A stretch of 64,000 bases of DNA, taken from NCBI GenBank assembly GCA_026929865.2, contig CM049410.1, positions 14,059,501 to 14,123,500 on the forward strand, given 5' to 3'. The notes below the pieces were generated by a model. The model ran no database searches. It was not told where the DNA came from and saw only the letters and a program-made list of their open reading frames with translations. The position numbers and the translations under genes were made by a program. Position 1 is the stretch's first letter, and each line of letters starts with the position of its first letter. Positions 26,818 to 46,984 of the stretch are shown in pieces. Origin of the DNA: Hyperoplus lanceolatus (lineage: Eukaryota; Chordata; Actinopteri; Uranoscopiformes; Ammodytidae).

Positions 26818-27659
26818 GGACAAGGTATAGTATCCTGCATTCAGAAATAGGCAGTCAGATTGATACATGCTAGCCATAACAAGTCTGTCCTCATGTGACT
26901 CATTGTTGTTTTAGAAGATCTTTTACAGATGCACTGAGGCAGAAAACAACAAGCAGATGAAACGCAGCCAAATTGTGGTATGTTTGTGTGTGTGTGTGGA
27001 GAATGTTTTCTGGCACCGGTATCCTCTGCTCTCTCTTTGGTCTCTCTAACATTATGTGGTACTTACTGTTAGCCAGTCTTATAAGTGATCCCTAGATGCA
27101 TGCTGGCACTACACCACTCAGTTTGTTGGTATAGCCTCTGAGTCTTCCTGCCTTCTTTGAACTACCTGCGTTATTGCACTGTGTAAATTATAGTAAACTC
27201 TTCTCACTGTAAAGGGACACACCTCTATTCTCCGGTGAAATTAGTTCATTATGAATTTGAACATTACAACTGGTGGAGAATGGCTGATCGGTCCAAACTG
27301 GCACACTGTAACTCCCTTTGGCTCACGTTATGATGAAATTGGAAAGCTTCTGTAGCAAGGATATACTGTGGATTTGATTGAAGCAGATACACATCATATG
27401 AAGACTCAATGTGGTATTTTCACATCTGATGGGGCTTTGTGCCCAGTAAGGTGCAGCCCATGTTATTAAATTAAATTACATTTGAATCACCCCTTTTTTC
27501 TCACTATCCCCTACCTGAATGTATTGTGTGTGCACTGAAAAATCTGGCGTTATTACACAGCCTATGCTCTGTAAATAGGCATGTAATCAAGTTTATGTAA
27601 ACCCACGGGACCTACTGTGGCCTATGTGTGACTCCACATTTAAATGCAAGGATACCGCA

Positions 27660-27999
27660 TTGCAGCTGGTTCACTTAGCTTTCCTCAAAGACCGGAAACA
27701 AGCTAGCCTAGCTTTGTCCAAATGTAACAAAAGCCACATTTGCAAAGATTACAAATTAACAAATTACATCATTGTTGTTTGAATTTGTACCAAAACGTTA
27801 AAGATGATATAAGCCATGTAATAGGGAGATCATGAACTGGACTAATCTTTTTGTTGCACTTCCTGGACAGAGCCAAAAAAAATAGTCTTCATGCTCAGCT
27901 AAGACACTCCTTATTTACTGTGTAGACACTCTTCTCATTTAACTATTGGCAGGAAAACAAATAAACATGTTTCACAAAATGTCTTAACTATTCCTTTAA
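27660..27999 (-). repeat. MITE-like repeat ending CTATTCCTTTAA
   Basis: The right end 'cttaactattcctttaa' (TTAAAGGAATAGTT in reverse) and the internal 'gctagcctagctttgtccaaa' are characteristic of a widespread teleost repeat with TTAA ends. The left end was not located. A second right end of this kind is at 38998-39015. Confidence 0.55.
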
Positions 28000-28124
28000 G
28001 CAATGTATTAATCCCTTGGTGCTCTGAGGAACTTTCATTTTGTGTTAATTCTAGCACCCCCTTTGGACAAAAGTGGTACTGTTTTTACTACGCCCGCTGT
28101 TGTTCCTGGGTAAGCGTACCCATG

Positions 28125-28166
28125 ATGACAAAGGCATTCAACTATATAGTTGAATGCCTTTGTCAT
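28125..28166. repeat. Perfect 42-bp spacerless palindrome
   Basis: ATGACAAAGGCATTCAACTA + T is followed directly by its exact reverse complement ATAGTTGAATGCCTTTGTCAT, giving 21-base arms with no loop. The flanks show no transposon ends. Perfect spacerless arms are unstable in replication, so their survival is unusual. Confidence 0.95.
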
Positions 28167-29250
28167 TCTTTGCACTGATGGTCTTGTTTGCTGTTACATG
28201 TAATGTATGATGATCAGAGGAAAAATAAGACTGTTTCAGAAATATTAAAAAGTTCCTCGTAGCCCGTTTAATGTTTCAACTTTAATTTTCCTCCCAGTAT
28301 GTTGTGCTACTGCACATTTTCAGTGTGTCATCTTTACATTTATAAACGTTGGGGACAGGTTTGGGTTACATGCAGATGTAGAAAATGTTTTTAACTGTCC
28401 TGTCTGCCAGACAGTTTGGGGTAATGGCATTGACAGCCACCAGCGATGTGATATGGACCTTGACAGGTTGTCCTATTGTATGTGCCTGAGGGAAAGCAAT
28501 CACCTGTCAAGGGCCAAATGACTATAGGCTGGTGTGTTAGCCATGTTTGTTGCCTTTCTAATTCTTGTTTGGATATTGAAATGAACAGTCTCTCTCCCCT
28601 CTCACGGCAGTCGCACAAAGCTGACAGTCGCAGAGATGCACAGGGAATGTTTGACAGCAAATGCTGTCTTTTACCAGCCCCATACCTTTCCCTCCCCAAC
28701 TAATCTTCTCCCTCTGTGATGTGAAGGCATGGAGGTTGTAATTGCCTTAGAGACTGCATGGATTAAGCTCCGGACCCAGGATCTTTTAGCTGTGATCTGC
28801 TAAGCCTATTACATACTTGTTGTGTGAAGACACACGACCCTATGTGGATGAGGGTGCCACTTGCTTTGGCATCGACATCCCCTTCTGTCTTTAGTGTAAG
28901 TCTTTTGTTCTGTGAATCATTAGCACTTCACTACTACAGAGTACAACATGCAATGGATTCAGAGGACTCTGACTGTCAGCACCAGTTGGTTGTGGCAATG
29001 GTCTGTTACTGGTCAATAACTAAAACCAGTTGGATAGAAAATATAACTGTGTCAAAGGATGCGTTGTGACTTTTCTCGGCAGCATTCGTTTTGAGCTGAC
29101 CTGAACATACAACTAGGACTGGGTGATATTGCTAGACATGTTTTTCACTATGAAGTGTTCCTTGTTTAACCTTAGTTGCATTATCTTTAGTTTTCCATCC
29201 AAACCCTAATTGTTGGCTTATATGATAATCAGTGACTGAACAATGCCTTT

Positions 29251-30175
29251 CAGTGATTCTTGACAAAAGGCCGTCTTCCATATGTAACTGCTGTTATGTT
29301 TAAAATTAAAATATTTAAAATTGTAGATGTTATTAGGGATTAAGTATATAATTTCTGAGGCACAATTATCCCCTTATCATTATCATGTCAAATATATGAC
29401 ACTTGTTATCTTCTCACAACGTCCAAAACAGTGTGTCCTCAGAGAAGGTTTCAATCTTTCATATGCAATTAAACCTATTAAAACTGTACTTTAATGATTA
29501 AAAATAGCTTTTTTCAACAAAAGCAACACTAAATAATCTCTCATATCGATGAAAACAGTTTTTCTACAACACATTCATGAGTTATAAGGATTCTAAGTGG
29601 TGGGACCACTTTACTGTAAGTCAACACCGTCAGACATTTCATTATGTAAAATGTAATAAAATCAGGCGAAATAAGGGGCAGCTGTCACTTTGAAGGACCT
29701 CTTGTCAAATGCTACCTCTGCAGAGTACATTAGAGTCAGACAGGCTCTGATAAGTGTTGTAGTTTTAGAATATTTTACATTCCGAATCTTGAAAGTCCTA
29801 TGTCAAAACCATGATATGTCAACACCGACTTACAATTTCTGAAGAAGTTATTTGAAATTTTTTGATAATTTTATTTTCCAGAAGTAGTTCATACTAGCAC
29901 CTAACATCAATAGAAAAACCGAATGGCTAATAGATAAATTCCATTTGTTATGTTTAAGAAACGTTAAATATGTCAACACCGTCAGACAGGAAATCTGACG
30001 GAGTTGAAATCTGACGGTGACTATAAAAAAAACTAAAGCTGGGAGGTTGTGTCAAAGCTCAGCTCAGTAGCTTAGTATATGCTGGATACATACATGTAAT
30101 TTAATTTGCCGAAACATAGGGTTTGTATTTTTTCAACATTGCACCCTGTTTTGTCCCACTTCTCAAGAATCACTG
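29251..30175. mobile_element. Inverted-repeat element with CAGTGATTCTTGA ends
   Basis: The left end CAGTGATTCTTGACAAAAGG and the right end, in reverse CAGTGATTCTTGAGAAGTGG, define a 925-bp element, with CTTT on both flanks. Inside, TCAACACCGTCAGAC occurs at 29621 and 29973, TCAACACCG again at 29819, and the motif recurs inverted as TGACGGAGTTGA and TCTGACGGTG near 29995-30020. No transposase frame was recognised. Confidence 0.75.
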
Positions 30176-31962
30176 CTTTAATAATAAAATAAAAAACATT
30201 AAATAGACACTGATACTATACAAATACTGTGAATTCGCTGATTAAAATACTGTAAATTCCTTAACCTGATGATGGAACCCAGCCTCTTCATGTAGGACAA
30301 TTCACAGTTAAATGTGCAGGCCACATCCAGAGCCTAGTAAAGAAGATGCGGCTATGCATTTTTAATTTCGCTTAACCAATCAAGTGATGTCAGAGAGAGC
30401 TTACCTTAGGTTACCTTGGTGAACTGGCTTGTAAATATCCTGTTTTTCAAAGAGCTGCATGGAGTGACCTTGTAAATAAAACACGAGTAAGGTTCTGATT
30501 GGTTACATTGTTGGTGTTACACTCAACCTGTGATTTTCCTTTATCTCTTTCCTTCATGCACGCTGCGCCTTGTGCTGTTACCACAACAACCAAGACACCA
30601 ACAACCAGTGAAAACATAAATGACAATGATGATTAACCACAGTGAAAATATAATACTCTCATTGTTTGGGACTTACAGTTAGTAAGACCTGTTGGATAGT
30701 GTAAGGTGTGCACATAAAACATGTTTGCTGGCGTTATGTATAATCTATACCTTGACTCTACTCCTAACTCATTGTTTTTGGGTGTGGGTGTATGCGGCAC
30801 TCACCATATGTGAAGACTGTGCTTTTGTTTGTATTCCTTGATCCATGTCATGTGACTAAACAAGGCCTCCTGCAGTGTTTTGCATCTGTTGTTGTTCATG
30901 TCTTATTCAGTATGTGCCGTCTGAACAGTAGTAACAGTAAGAGTATCATGTTGGAAGTCGAAAAGGCTGTCGGCTAAATTCTTCAGCTGCATCTCATTTA
31001 TTATGTGCACCGACAGGAAATGTTTTATGGCTTTTGGCTTGCAAGTTGGATAATGTTGTAAATATTACAGAAGGCTGTGGAGAGAGGCCAGGTTATATAA
31101 ATTCCGCCTCTTGTAATAAGATTCTAAATACTTTTCCCACATTTTGAATTCATGTGCAAGCACCACTTGAATAGTTAATTTGAAAACACAGTGCAATCAA
31201 ATCTTCATTGACATTTTAATTGTCAGATGATTTCTTTATTATTTTTTTGAATATAAACTTTTTACTCACAATCACATATATACAGTATATATTTCTTGGT
31301 TGGCATTTTCAACCAAGATGAATGTGATCTGACAATCGGATCTATTAATGGCACCACATGGAGAATGTTTGCAGCTATGTCAGTTTTTACCAGCAACATA
31401 CATATGTGATATAGGAATTCTACACCAATTACAAAACAATTCAGATTAATGCTTTAAAAGCTATTTAAATTGGTAGTGTCTCAACGTTTAATTGATTTAA
31501 CAGACCATTTTGCATGCTAAAAGCAGTGCTTTCATTAAGTGGATGAGCTTAATTTGAACTGATAAATTATGCTATGCTTTATCTGATAAAGTACTATGCA
31601 AGGGATACAGAAGACATGAGTGAGAGGATGACCTTAAGAGCTGTTTGAATAGATCACGACCCCTGTAAACTCTGCAAATAAATACTAATTGTATTTCAGA
31701 TCAAGCTCTCAGGTCTCTGTGACCCTCCTGTGTAGCACACAACTTGTACGATGTCTAGGAGATGAGTGGTATCTCACAGTGTCAAATTCCTTTGTTCCAC
31801 CTCTTGCTCCTATGTGATCAGGTTAGATCACTGTATCAGCTGAAATCAAGATGTCACCTTGTCCCGATTCTGTCTGTAGATCAAGGTTTCCAGGCTGAAA
31901 CTGGATTATTCAGCAGGGAAAGGTGTTATCAAAGAATCTGGGGCCTTGAAGTTAAAAGCTAG
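30176..31962. other. Intergenic sequence, no gene seen
   Basis: AT-rich non-coding DNA with no splice-bounded open frame, RNA gene or element ends that I could identify. Confidence 0.45.
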
Positions 31963-32269
31963 AGGTGCGCCCACACCAAACGCGTTCTGCGCGTAAGAGG
32001 CGTATAAAATCAGCAATTTTTCCATAGGGAAATGACCCGACGTCACATACATCGGCATAGTCGGAGAAAAGTGTACACAGAGGCTGAGAAACACCGAGGA
32101 GGAAAATGTATTTGCGGGCGGCCGATGCTGTAAAACAGCCGCTCGGGAATAGAAGACGTGGGGAAAGTGAACCAGGAGAATGGACTTCCTGGTTAATTCA
32201 GTGAATATGTGCGGCTGTGCTTTAGCCGATAAACCAAGTTAGCACCGGATAGCATTAGTTAACTCACCC

Positions 32270-34033
32270 GGGGCCAGTTGCATAAAACTAAGATAAGTAT
32301 ATTTCGGTTATCCTGGCTTGCGTTAGCCATGATCCGGTTGCATAAAAGCGGAGGGACATAAGTTACCGTGGAGATTTATCCTTTACGTTTAGCCTGGTCA
32401 TAAAGGATAAACTTATTCTGTTGCCTGATTGGCTCAGTCAGCTGTCACTCCGATCTGAAATCAGGGTGTTTAACAGTTATTCCATGATCTTCTGTGTACT
32501 GCTTCATTTTAATTAGCCTGTTTTAAAGTACCACATAAAAGACTGCATTGTCATTTAGTGAAATAGTTCTTATTTCTATTTATTTAACCTGAACCATTTA
32601 TAATTAACTTAATTATTATTAGATTAAGATGAAATGATATACAGTAAATTATTAGAATTTATGTGATAGTCTGTTCATATTGCAGGCTATATTTATACAA
32701 TTGATTATCGATGGCAGATGACGTTGCAAAAGTGGGTCAAATAAATTCACTTTGTACTTATAACTAGGCCTATCGAGGTGCATCTAAAACAAAATCCAAA
32801 TATCAATGAACATTTCCTTGTTTCTGTTATTTAATTCAAAAAGTGAAATTTAAAGATATTCTAGATTCATTACACATGAAGTGAAATTAATTTAGAATAA
32901 ACATACTTTTCAGAAGGTCAACATTTATGTATTATAAATCCTTTTCTGATTGGTTGTATGTGCTGTAATATTCTAATATTTTGAGATACTGGATTTTTTA
33001 TTCCATGATCAATCAATCATCCAAAAAAAAAAGGCCTGACATATTTCACTTTGTGTAATGAATCTATGAAAGTTTCACTTTTTGAATGGACATGATATTC
33101 TATTTTTTAGATGCACCTTCAGACTGCTCACTGTCAACTATTTCATCATGAAACAATGCAGGGACATCAAGGTCAGTTGGCAGAGAATGCATCTGCTGTA
33201 TGAAATTAACTGCCCCCTCACTTTAAACTAGCAAGGCATTGTGGGAAAATGGGCCGTCTTTTCCATTTTTACCAGGCCCCCAGGACTGTGCCGTCTCCGA
33301 GCAGCCAGCATGGACATGTGGCCAACCCATTGGTATTGCATGGTGAGGGGTGGAGCTTATTTTCATGCAGCCCGTAGGCAGGTTTCCCTGTCCACACAGT
33401 ACAAGCGGCGAACAAGATTGTGTCTCTGCAAAAAATTCTGGATATCAATCATAGGCTCATACTTATCTTTAGACCATATACTATTAAAATGGAAGTTTTC
33501 TCATTTCAAAACGCCACCTCAAGCGTTTTATTAGCCCAACGGCTTTTAACGGCTTTCAGTTTATTTTCGGCAGGCTAGATGCTACAGAAAGAGAATGATT
33601 CTACTCCCGCCTCCAGTCCGCTACGCTTGCCGCCCTCTTTCTTGATAGGTCCATAGTGCAGCTACGTCCATGCTACGTCATGCTTCCGGGCCGCATGGAA
33701 TTTCCGGATTATACTTTCTTGTTGCGTCTCTGCACCAATGAGTAGCTTTCATAGGAATGAATGGGCTCCGTGTTTCAATCAGGTGTCCATTTCTTTATAT
33801 GTCCATGATTTTTACATCAGTAAATCTGTGTTCGATTTCTGGGTCTGCTTCTGAAAGCTTTTGGCTGGCAATTAACAGAATTACTTACACCTGGCTTGAC
33901 AAAGCAGCCCCTTTTCATCCTGGATTGGCGTTTATGCAACTGACTAATCCAAAGTGCCCAGGCTAGACTTTGTCAAGGCTGGCTTTATCAATCATCCTGA
34001 ATATCTTAATTCCACTTTTATGCAATAGGCCCC
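32270..34033. mobile_element. Inner element with GGGGCCAGTTGCATAAAA ends
   Basis: The left end GGGGCCAGTTGCATAAAACT and the right end, in reverse GGGGGCCTATTGCATAAAAG, are inverted repeats with few differences. The word GTTGCATAAA recurs just inside both ends (32337 and, in reverse, 33931), so the ends are multiply repeated. The unit lies within the Harbinger-like element and itself contains the element at 32776. The target duplication is not clear. Confidence 0.65.
32776..33118. mobile_element. Innermost MITE with AGGTGCATCTAAAA ends
   Basis: The left AGGTGCATCTAAAACAAAAT and the right, in reverse AGGTGCATCTAAAAAATAGA, define a 343-bp element. Interior words 'aaaaagtgaaa' and 'attcattacac' occur in inverted pairs (around 32837/33083 and 32867/33053). 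It is the third level of nesting in this cluster. Confidence 0.75.
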
Positions 34034-34535
34034 CGGTTGTGTGCGGCTACTAGCGCCTCAATATTATGAACCCAAACATGACGGCTATGTCCGGGGAACA
34101 TTCACGACAAGTACAGCAAAGCACCGGTGTTTACATCTCCGCCAGCCATGGTTCCCATGTCATAGCCAGGTAGGGCAATGTTGGCTACTTGCCTTTATTT
34201 TGTGCCGCCCTGCACACAATGCTGCTGTAAATGTGTTTCTTATGTTGCTGCCTGCTGTTTGTGTACATTTCCGAGCGGCGTGAATATGCAATGCTGTTTT
34301 AATGCTAGCTATTTGTGCTGTTAAGTTGCTGTTTATTTGTCTTTTGGCACAGTTGTTGGCCGTGTTGTTGTTGTTTTTGTGCGGACATGCACGCTGTTGT
34401 GTCGGGTCGGGTCGGGTCTGATCGCAGCCATGGTTGATTAGGGTAAATAAATTATCGGGAGGAACCATTTTTGACACAAAATGATCAAGCAACATTTAGG
34501 CGCGTTACGACGCGTTTGGTGTGGGCGCACCTTAG

Positions 34536-35582
34536 GAAGGGGGTTTTCTATATTGGACTGATAAGAGTGACACAGATAGACTTCATAGTGTTAAATAAGG
34601 ACGGGTGTGTCGTTAGGATTTTATTTCAAAAGACATCTATTTCTATATTGATACCGATAGATATGGATTCTCTTATTGATACCACGGTGCATTATTTGAC
34701 GCAATACAAAATAAAGACATGACATGAAACAGATTTGATAGATTTGATTTTATGATAACCTTTTTGGCAGAAATAATGAGCTAAATTGCCAAAGCTGTTA
34801 ACCACAAACACTAATGTTGTGTTACGTTTTCATGAAGTTGCTGGTGTGACTCGCTTTTAGCTGCATTTCATGAAATATAGTAAATTGAGCCCACACTTTT
34901 AAATGTGTTTCCCTGTCAGCCATAAATATAGAAGGTAGAAAGTACATGCAGTAACATGCAGTTAAACAACGTCACAAACGTAATTGAATAATGAATAAAG
35001 TAGCATAAATACAAATAGCAGTATTGTTTGTGTACGGTAATTTCAGTACTGACCAGTCATCAGTTCTCCTCAATATACCTATCCCATAAATGCAGTTTCT
35101 TGTCAAGTAAATAGCTTTCATAGACTTCTATTCTTATTGGATTGTTTGCATTACTTGATGGGGGCAGGCCGCCCAGTTATTCCTGTGCTTTGATGGCTAT
35201 GATCCTTTCATGATCCCTTCCATCCTGTAATCATTAAAGCTGGACTCTTGTCACCTTTGCCACTTCTATGACACCTTAGGAAGTGATTAGGTTAACTGCT
35301 CGTATCCTCGCTCAATTCAGCACTCATTGCCTGTGCAGCAATAAAAAATCATTAGTCTTTCGCCATAGGTGAGCACTCGATATGTGCAGAATTTCATTCT
35401 CACACCTCCCGAGGGCTGCACCACTAAAACCTCATTTTGTTCTGAATCGTTATCCAGAGGCCCTGTGAGGTCTTCTTGCTTTTTTATTTCCCAAAGATGT
35501 GACTTTGCCGTAGCATGTGTGAGCCAGGAGATGTTTCTCAATTATCTTCTAGGGTTCTGGTGTACCACAGCGTTTTGTTTGC
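34536..35582. other. Intergenic sequence, no gene seen
   Basis: No coding exon, RNA gene or element ends recognised. Confidence 0.45.
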
Positions 35583-35590
35583 CTGCCAAG

Positions 35591-37562
35591 CAGGGGCGGA
35601 TCTAGAAAAATATTCATGGGGTGGCAAGAGGGTGGCAGGAGATTTTAAGGGGTGGCAACCTGTGGCGGATGTATATACAGAATGCCGATTTAATTAAAGC
35701 CATATAAATAAATATGTACTTGGGAAAGCCCCCACATTTAGATATGTTGACTAAATAACATATACTTAATGTATTGCAGCACGAGTGAAGCCTTACATTT
35801 AAACATAAAAGGTGTCAGACAATTTTAAAGATTATTATTACTGAATAATTACTACATTACCTGCCTCACAACAATCACCTGCACTAATACACCAGCATGG
35901 GGCTCAAAAGCTATGCAAATAGGGCTGTAATAAGTACTTAGTTAACAGTGAGTCTTTGGTATTTGTCTGTGTTAATGTGAGATACTCCCATCATATGTCA
36001 ATCATCAGTCTAACTTGAGTGCAAATATCAAGTTATTCAAATATTCTAGTAATTTACATACAATACAGATAAAATCATTCATCAAAATATTGTGTGGCAT
36101 TTTCCTGTGTTTGGTCACAAACAGTGACCTGTTAAACACACTGTAAATGGGAAGAGGTTCAGTAATGTCCAACACAGAAATAGGCCTACTGGTTATTATG
36201 AGCAATTGATAAGCACAACCTAAGACTTTAATTTAAAATAGTGTGATAAGAATTAGGAAGTATATCCTTATACAAAGGCCTATAGATAAAATTAAACAAA
36301 ATAATTAATGAATTTCAAGGGTATAGGTTATGATTAAACCTTGGTTTAGGACACCTTTTAAATGGGGGGTCTTGGGGTGCCCCCCCAGAAATTTTTGAGC
36401 ATTCATCACTTCATTTCCTGCATTCTGGTGAATTTGTTTGCATCAAGTTTATGTAAAGTAATTGACAACATTTAGGTTCCCAGTGACAACAATAGAATAG
36501 AATACAATGCAGTAATATCATGCATTCTGTATTGCTGTCAAATATTTATTCTCCTCTATTGTTAAAAACAAATTGGTTTAGAAAAAAGAAGAAGTGATTA
36601 TTCACGTCTATCATTGAGAATGTAGTCGCTGGTGGTATTTTACTTGCATGCAATCTTCAAATATTCAAAAATAATAAAGTGCAAAATGAGGTTTTAATCC
36701 TCATGTATTTCCTTTAAGCTACTAGTGACTAAGTGTGCAGTGGACAGAGGGAGGAAGAGATAGCTTTATTTTAGAATTTAGCTTTTTGATTTGTGAGCGT
36801 GATCCTCGCTGACTTTTAGACTGACTCGCGCTGTCTGCTCCGTGAGGCTCGAGCCCTTCAGCTGAGCGAACAGCTGTCCAACACGGAGATGAAAAACGAA
36901 ACTGAAACTTAACTATCCTGTCCTGCCTGGGCTGACTTAAGGTGGAGCAACCAACTATAAATGAATAAATATTGTAGCCTACTAAACTGTAACACAAGTA
37001 ATGAGTTGTGGAATTTGGATCAGTAGCCTACAGTAGTGCACAATCTTCGCTGATGTGAACGTTGTTGTAGTTTTTCCGAGGCATTCACGAGTTCCTAACG
37101 TTATTATTAACCTCTAGTCATTGTCACCACACAGCAGCATATTAACTTTATAGGAAAACTACAAAACCATTAGCCCTGCTCTTTTCTAATTATTGTCATT
37201 TTTTCATAGATAGACAGTTGATCATTAATACCTGGAGAGTGTAGTCTCTCCTGTGCTGCTTGCTTCATTAGTCTAGAGAGGTTTGGATCCGTCTCTCGCA
37301 TGCCTTCCTTGTATTCAAAATCAGTGCCGTTAGGAGCGGTTAGGAGTCTCGGGAGTGGGTCGCGGGGGATCGGGGTGGGGCAATATTACCTGGCTACATT
37401 CACTTGCAGTTGGACATTTGAAACTCGCGCTCGTAAATGTCTCTTAACAGCCAAAAATAAATGTTTAATTTGGCGCTGCCAACTGGGGTGGCAGCTGGGG
37501 TGGCAAGGCTTTTTTTAGGGTGGCAGTTGCCACCCCATGCCACCCTGGTAGATCCGCCCCTG
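35591..37562. mobile_element. hAT-like element with CAGGGGCGGATCTAG ends
   Basis: The 1972-bp element starts CAGGGGCGGATCTAG and ends GTAGATCCGCCCCTG, with an exact 8-bp duplication CTGCCAAG (35583-35590 and 37563-37570). Subterminal 'ggggtggca' words recur at both ends ('catggggtggcaag', 'aggggtggcaacc', 'ctggggtggcaagg' and, in reverse, 'gccaccccatgccaccc'). No transposase was recognised. It contains a segment shared with the TTAA element at 15943. Confidence 0.92.
36650..36935 (-). repeat. Segment shared with the element in sec14l1 intron 7
   Basis: Read on the - strand, 'gttaagtttcagttt', 'catctccgtg', 'gcgagtcagtct', 'ataaagctatctcttcctcc' and 'cactgcacacttagtcacta' follow the order seen at about 16095-16380. 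A TTAA-type element or its fragment therefore seems to lie within this hAT element, or the two families share an internal module. Confidence 0.7.
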
Positions 37563-38829
37563 CTGCCAAGTTTCATAAACACAAAAGCCACATAATTGCT
37601 GTAACACTGAACCTGTTCATATCGCTGCAGTCAGATATCAATCAACTCTATTCAGGAGACTCAAAGTCCATTTAAAAGACATACAACACACAAACAAGTA
37701 AAAAAAAAACAATAACACCAATGTTTCCACATACACTGTGACTGGTAACGTACAGTGTTGAGAAGAGAATTTGACAGCAGCCTTCAGCCGATGGATACAT
37801 TTCTACATCCGATTTCTTAAAATAACTTGGAACATGTTGTATCCTATACCAAACATTTCCCTCGCACTGCACCACCTTGGTTTTCTAAGCAATAGAAGTA
37901 TACAATCATTTCAAGCAGCCTTGAGCTTCTGGATGCTCATCTTCTTTGGCCCCACTGCAGGGAAACAGCAATACAAAAAATGTTTGGTAGAAGACATTTA
38001 CTTCTTCAAGGGATTACACCAGCGCATTTCCGTTTGCTACAACAAAGCAGATATCATGTTGTTTTTCATTGGGCTTTTATAGGGTACGGTAATTTTGCCT
38101 CTAGTACTGAAAGCTAATGATGTGTTCTATAATGTAAGTTGTTTGTCCAAAGACTGTCTCTACTTCTTTTTTCCTTTTCCAAATATCTTGTAAAACTAAA
38201 AAACTGAAGAATCCCATGTGGTGATGTGATTTCCTGTGAAGGTGAACTGTATTGACTTTACATTAATGGAACAGCTAGCATTTTTTATCAAGATGTTCTT
38301 TCTTTTGCTTCAAGATGTGAAGACACCCAAGCCGATTGTATACTAAAATTGAAATATTAAGCCTAACAATTGAAGACAATTGAATGGATGCTTTCACAAC
38401 ACTTATTGCTCTTTTTCACACGTTATATGAATCAGGTACAGATAAAGTACTGATACTGTTCCCCACTGGTACATAAATGTAGATTCAGTGGATGAAAACA
38501 AGACTATGGGGAGCAAGGGACTAACATTTGGGCATTTTAGAGAACAAGGAGAAATACAGGGTACTGCACTGGGAAACATAATTGAAGATTGGGCAAAATA
38601 GTGTTAGTAAAACTGAAATTTGCTTTAATATCCCTGATAATCTGCAGAAACTATACAATATTGTATAATGTATTTCACAGTTACGATATGCTAAATAACC
38701 TCAGGGGTTCACTCGGTTCAGTAAAGTAATGAAAGAGACCTTGAGAATCTCTAAACGATGGAGTGGTTATCAAACAACGTATACATTTAAAAAACTTACT
38801 TTACGGTTACCTTACTGGGTACATATAAC

Positions 38830-39015
38830 TCTGAAATGTGTAGGAGCATAATTATAGGCTCCTCAGAATATCAATGTAATATTAGCTTAGCCCAAACACT
38901 GGTAGTCAATGGGAAGTATTAGCCTGCTTCCAGCGACAGTGAGAAGATAAACTTTACAACATCACTAAACGGTCCTGTTTGTAATAATAAAAAAAATGTT
39001 GAACTATTCCTTTAA
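38830..39015 (-). repeat. MITE-like repeat ending CTATTCCTTTAA
   Basis: The right end 'atgttgaactattcctttaa' in reverse reads TTAAAGGAATAGTTCAACAT, a well-known teleost MITE terminus. The left end was not found. Just beyond, 39066-39107 has GATAACACTTTA facing TAAAGTGTTATC, a miniature inverted pair resembling the ends of the element at 26463. Confidence 0.55.
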
Positions 39016-39107
39016 GTACCACTTGGGTGCGCTAAGTCTTGTACTGTTATTGATTCATACAAGAGAGATAACACTTTAAACCCCAGGCTATATAATAAAG
39101 TGTTATC

Positions 39108-46924
<7,817 letters not shown>

Positions 46925-46975
<51 letters not shown>
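46925..46975. repeat. (TC)n microsatellite
   Basis: TC dinucleotide tract with one TTT interruption, followed by a GCTGCTGCTG triplet run. Confidence 0.95.
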
Positions 46976-46977
<2 letters not shown>

Positions 46978-46984
46978 TGCTGCT

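Larger units (their letters stand above)
31963..34532. mobile_element. Harbinger-like element with AGGTGCGCCCACACC ends, host of nested insertions
   Basis: The 2570-bp unit has 23-base perfect inverted ends beginning AGGTGCGCCCACACCAAACG and continuing CGT. TAG lies on both flanks (31960-31962 and 34533-34535), which fits a 3-bp duplication of PIF/Harbinger type. The outer arms (31963-32269 and 34034-34532) are CpG-rich and contain 'tgtcgggtcgggtcgggtc'. A second element occupies 32270-34033. No transposase was recognised, so the outer unit was probably an ~800-bp non-autonomous copy before the insertion. Confidence 0.8.

Noticed and set aside
34399-34420. GTCGG pentanucleotide run as a functional G-quadruplex
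   Set aside because: Only G pairs, three to four units, inside a transposon arm; too short to claim a function.
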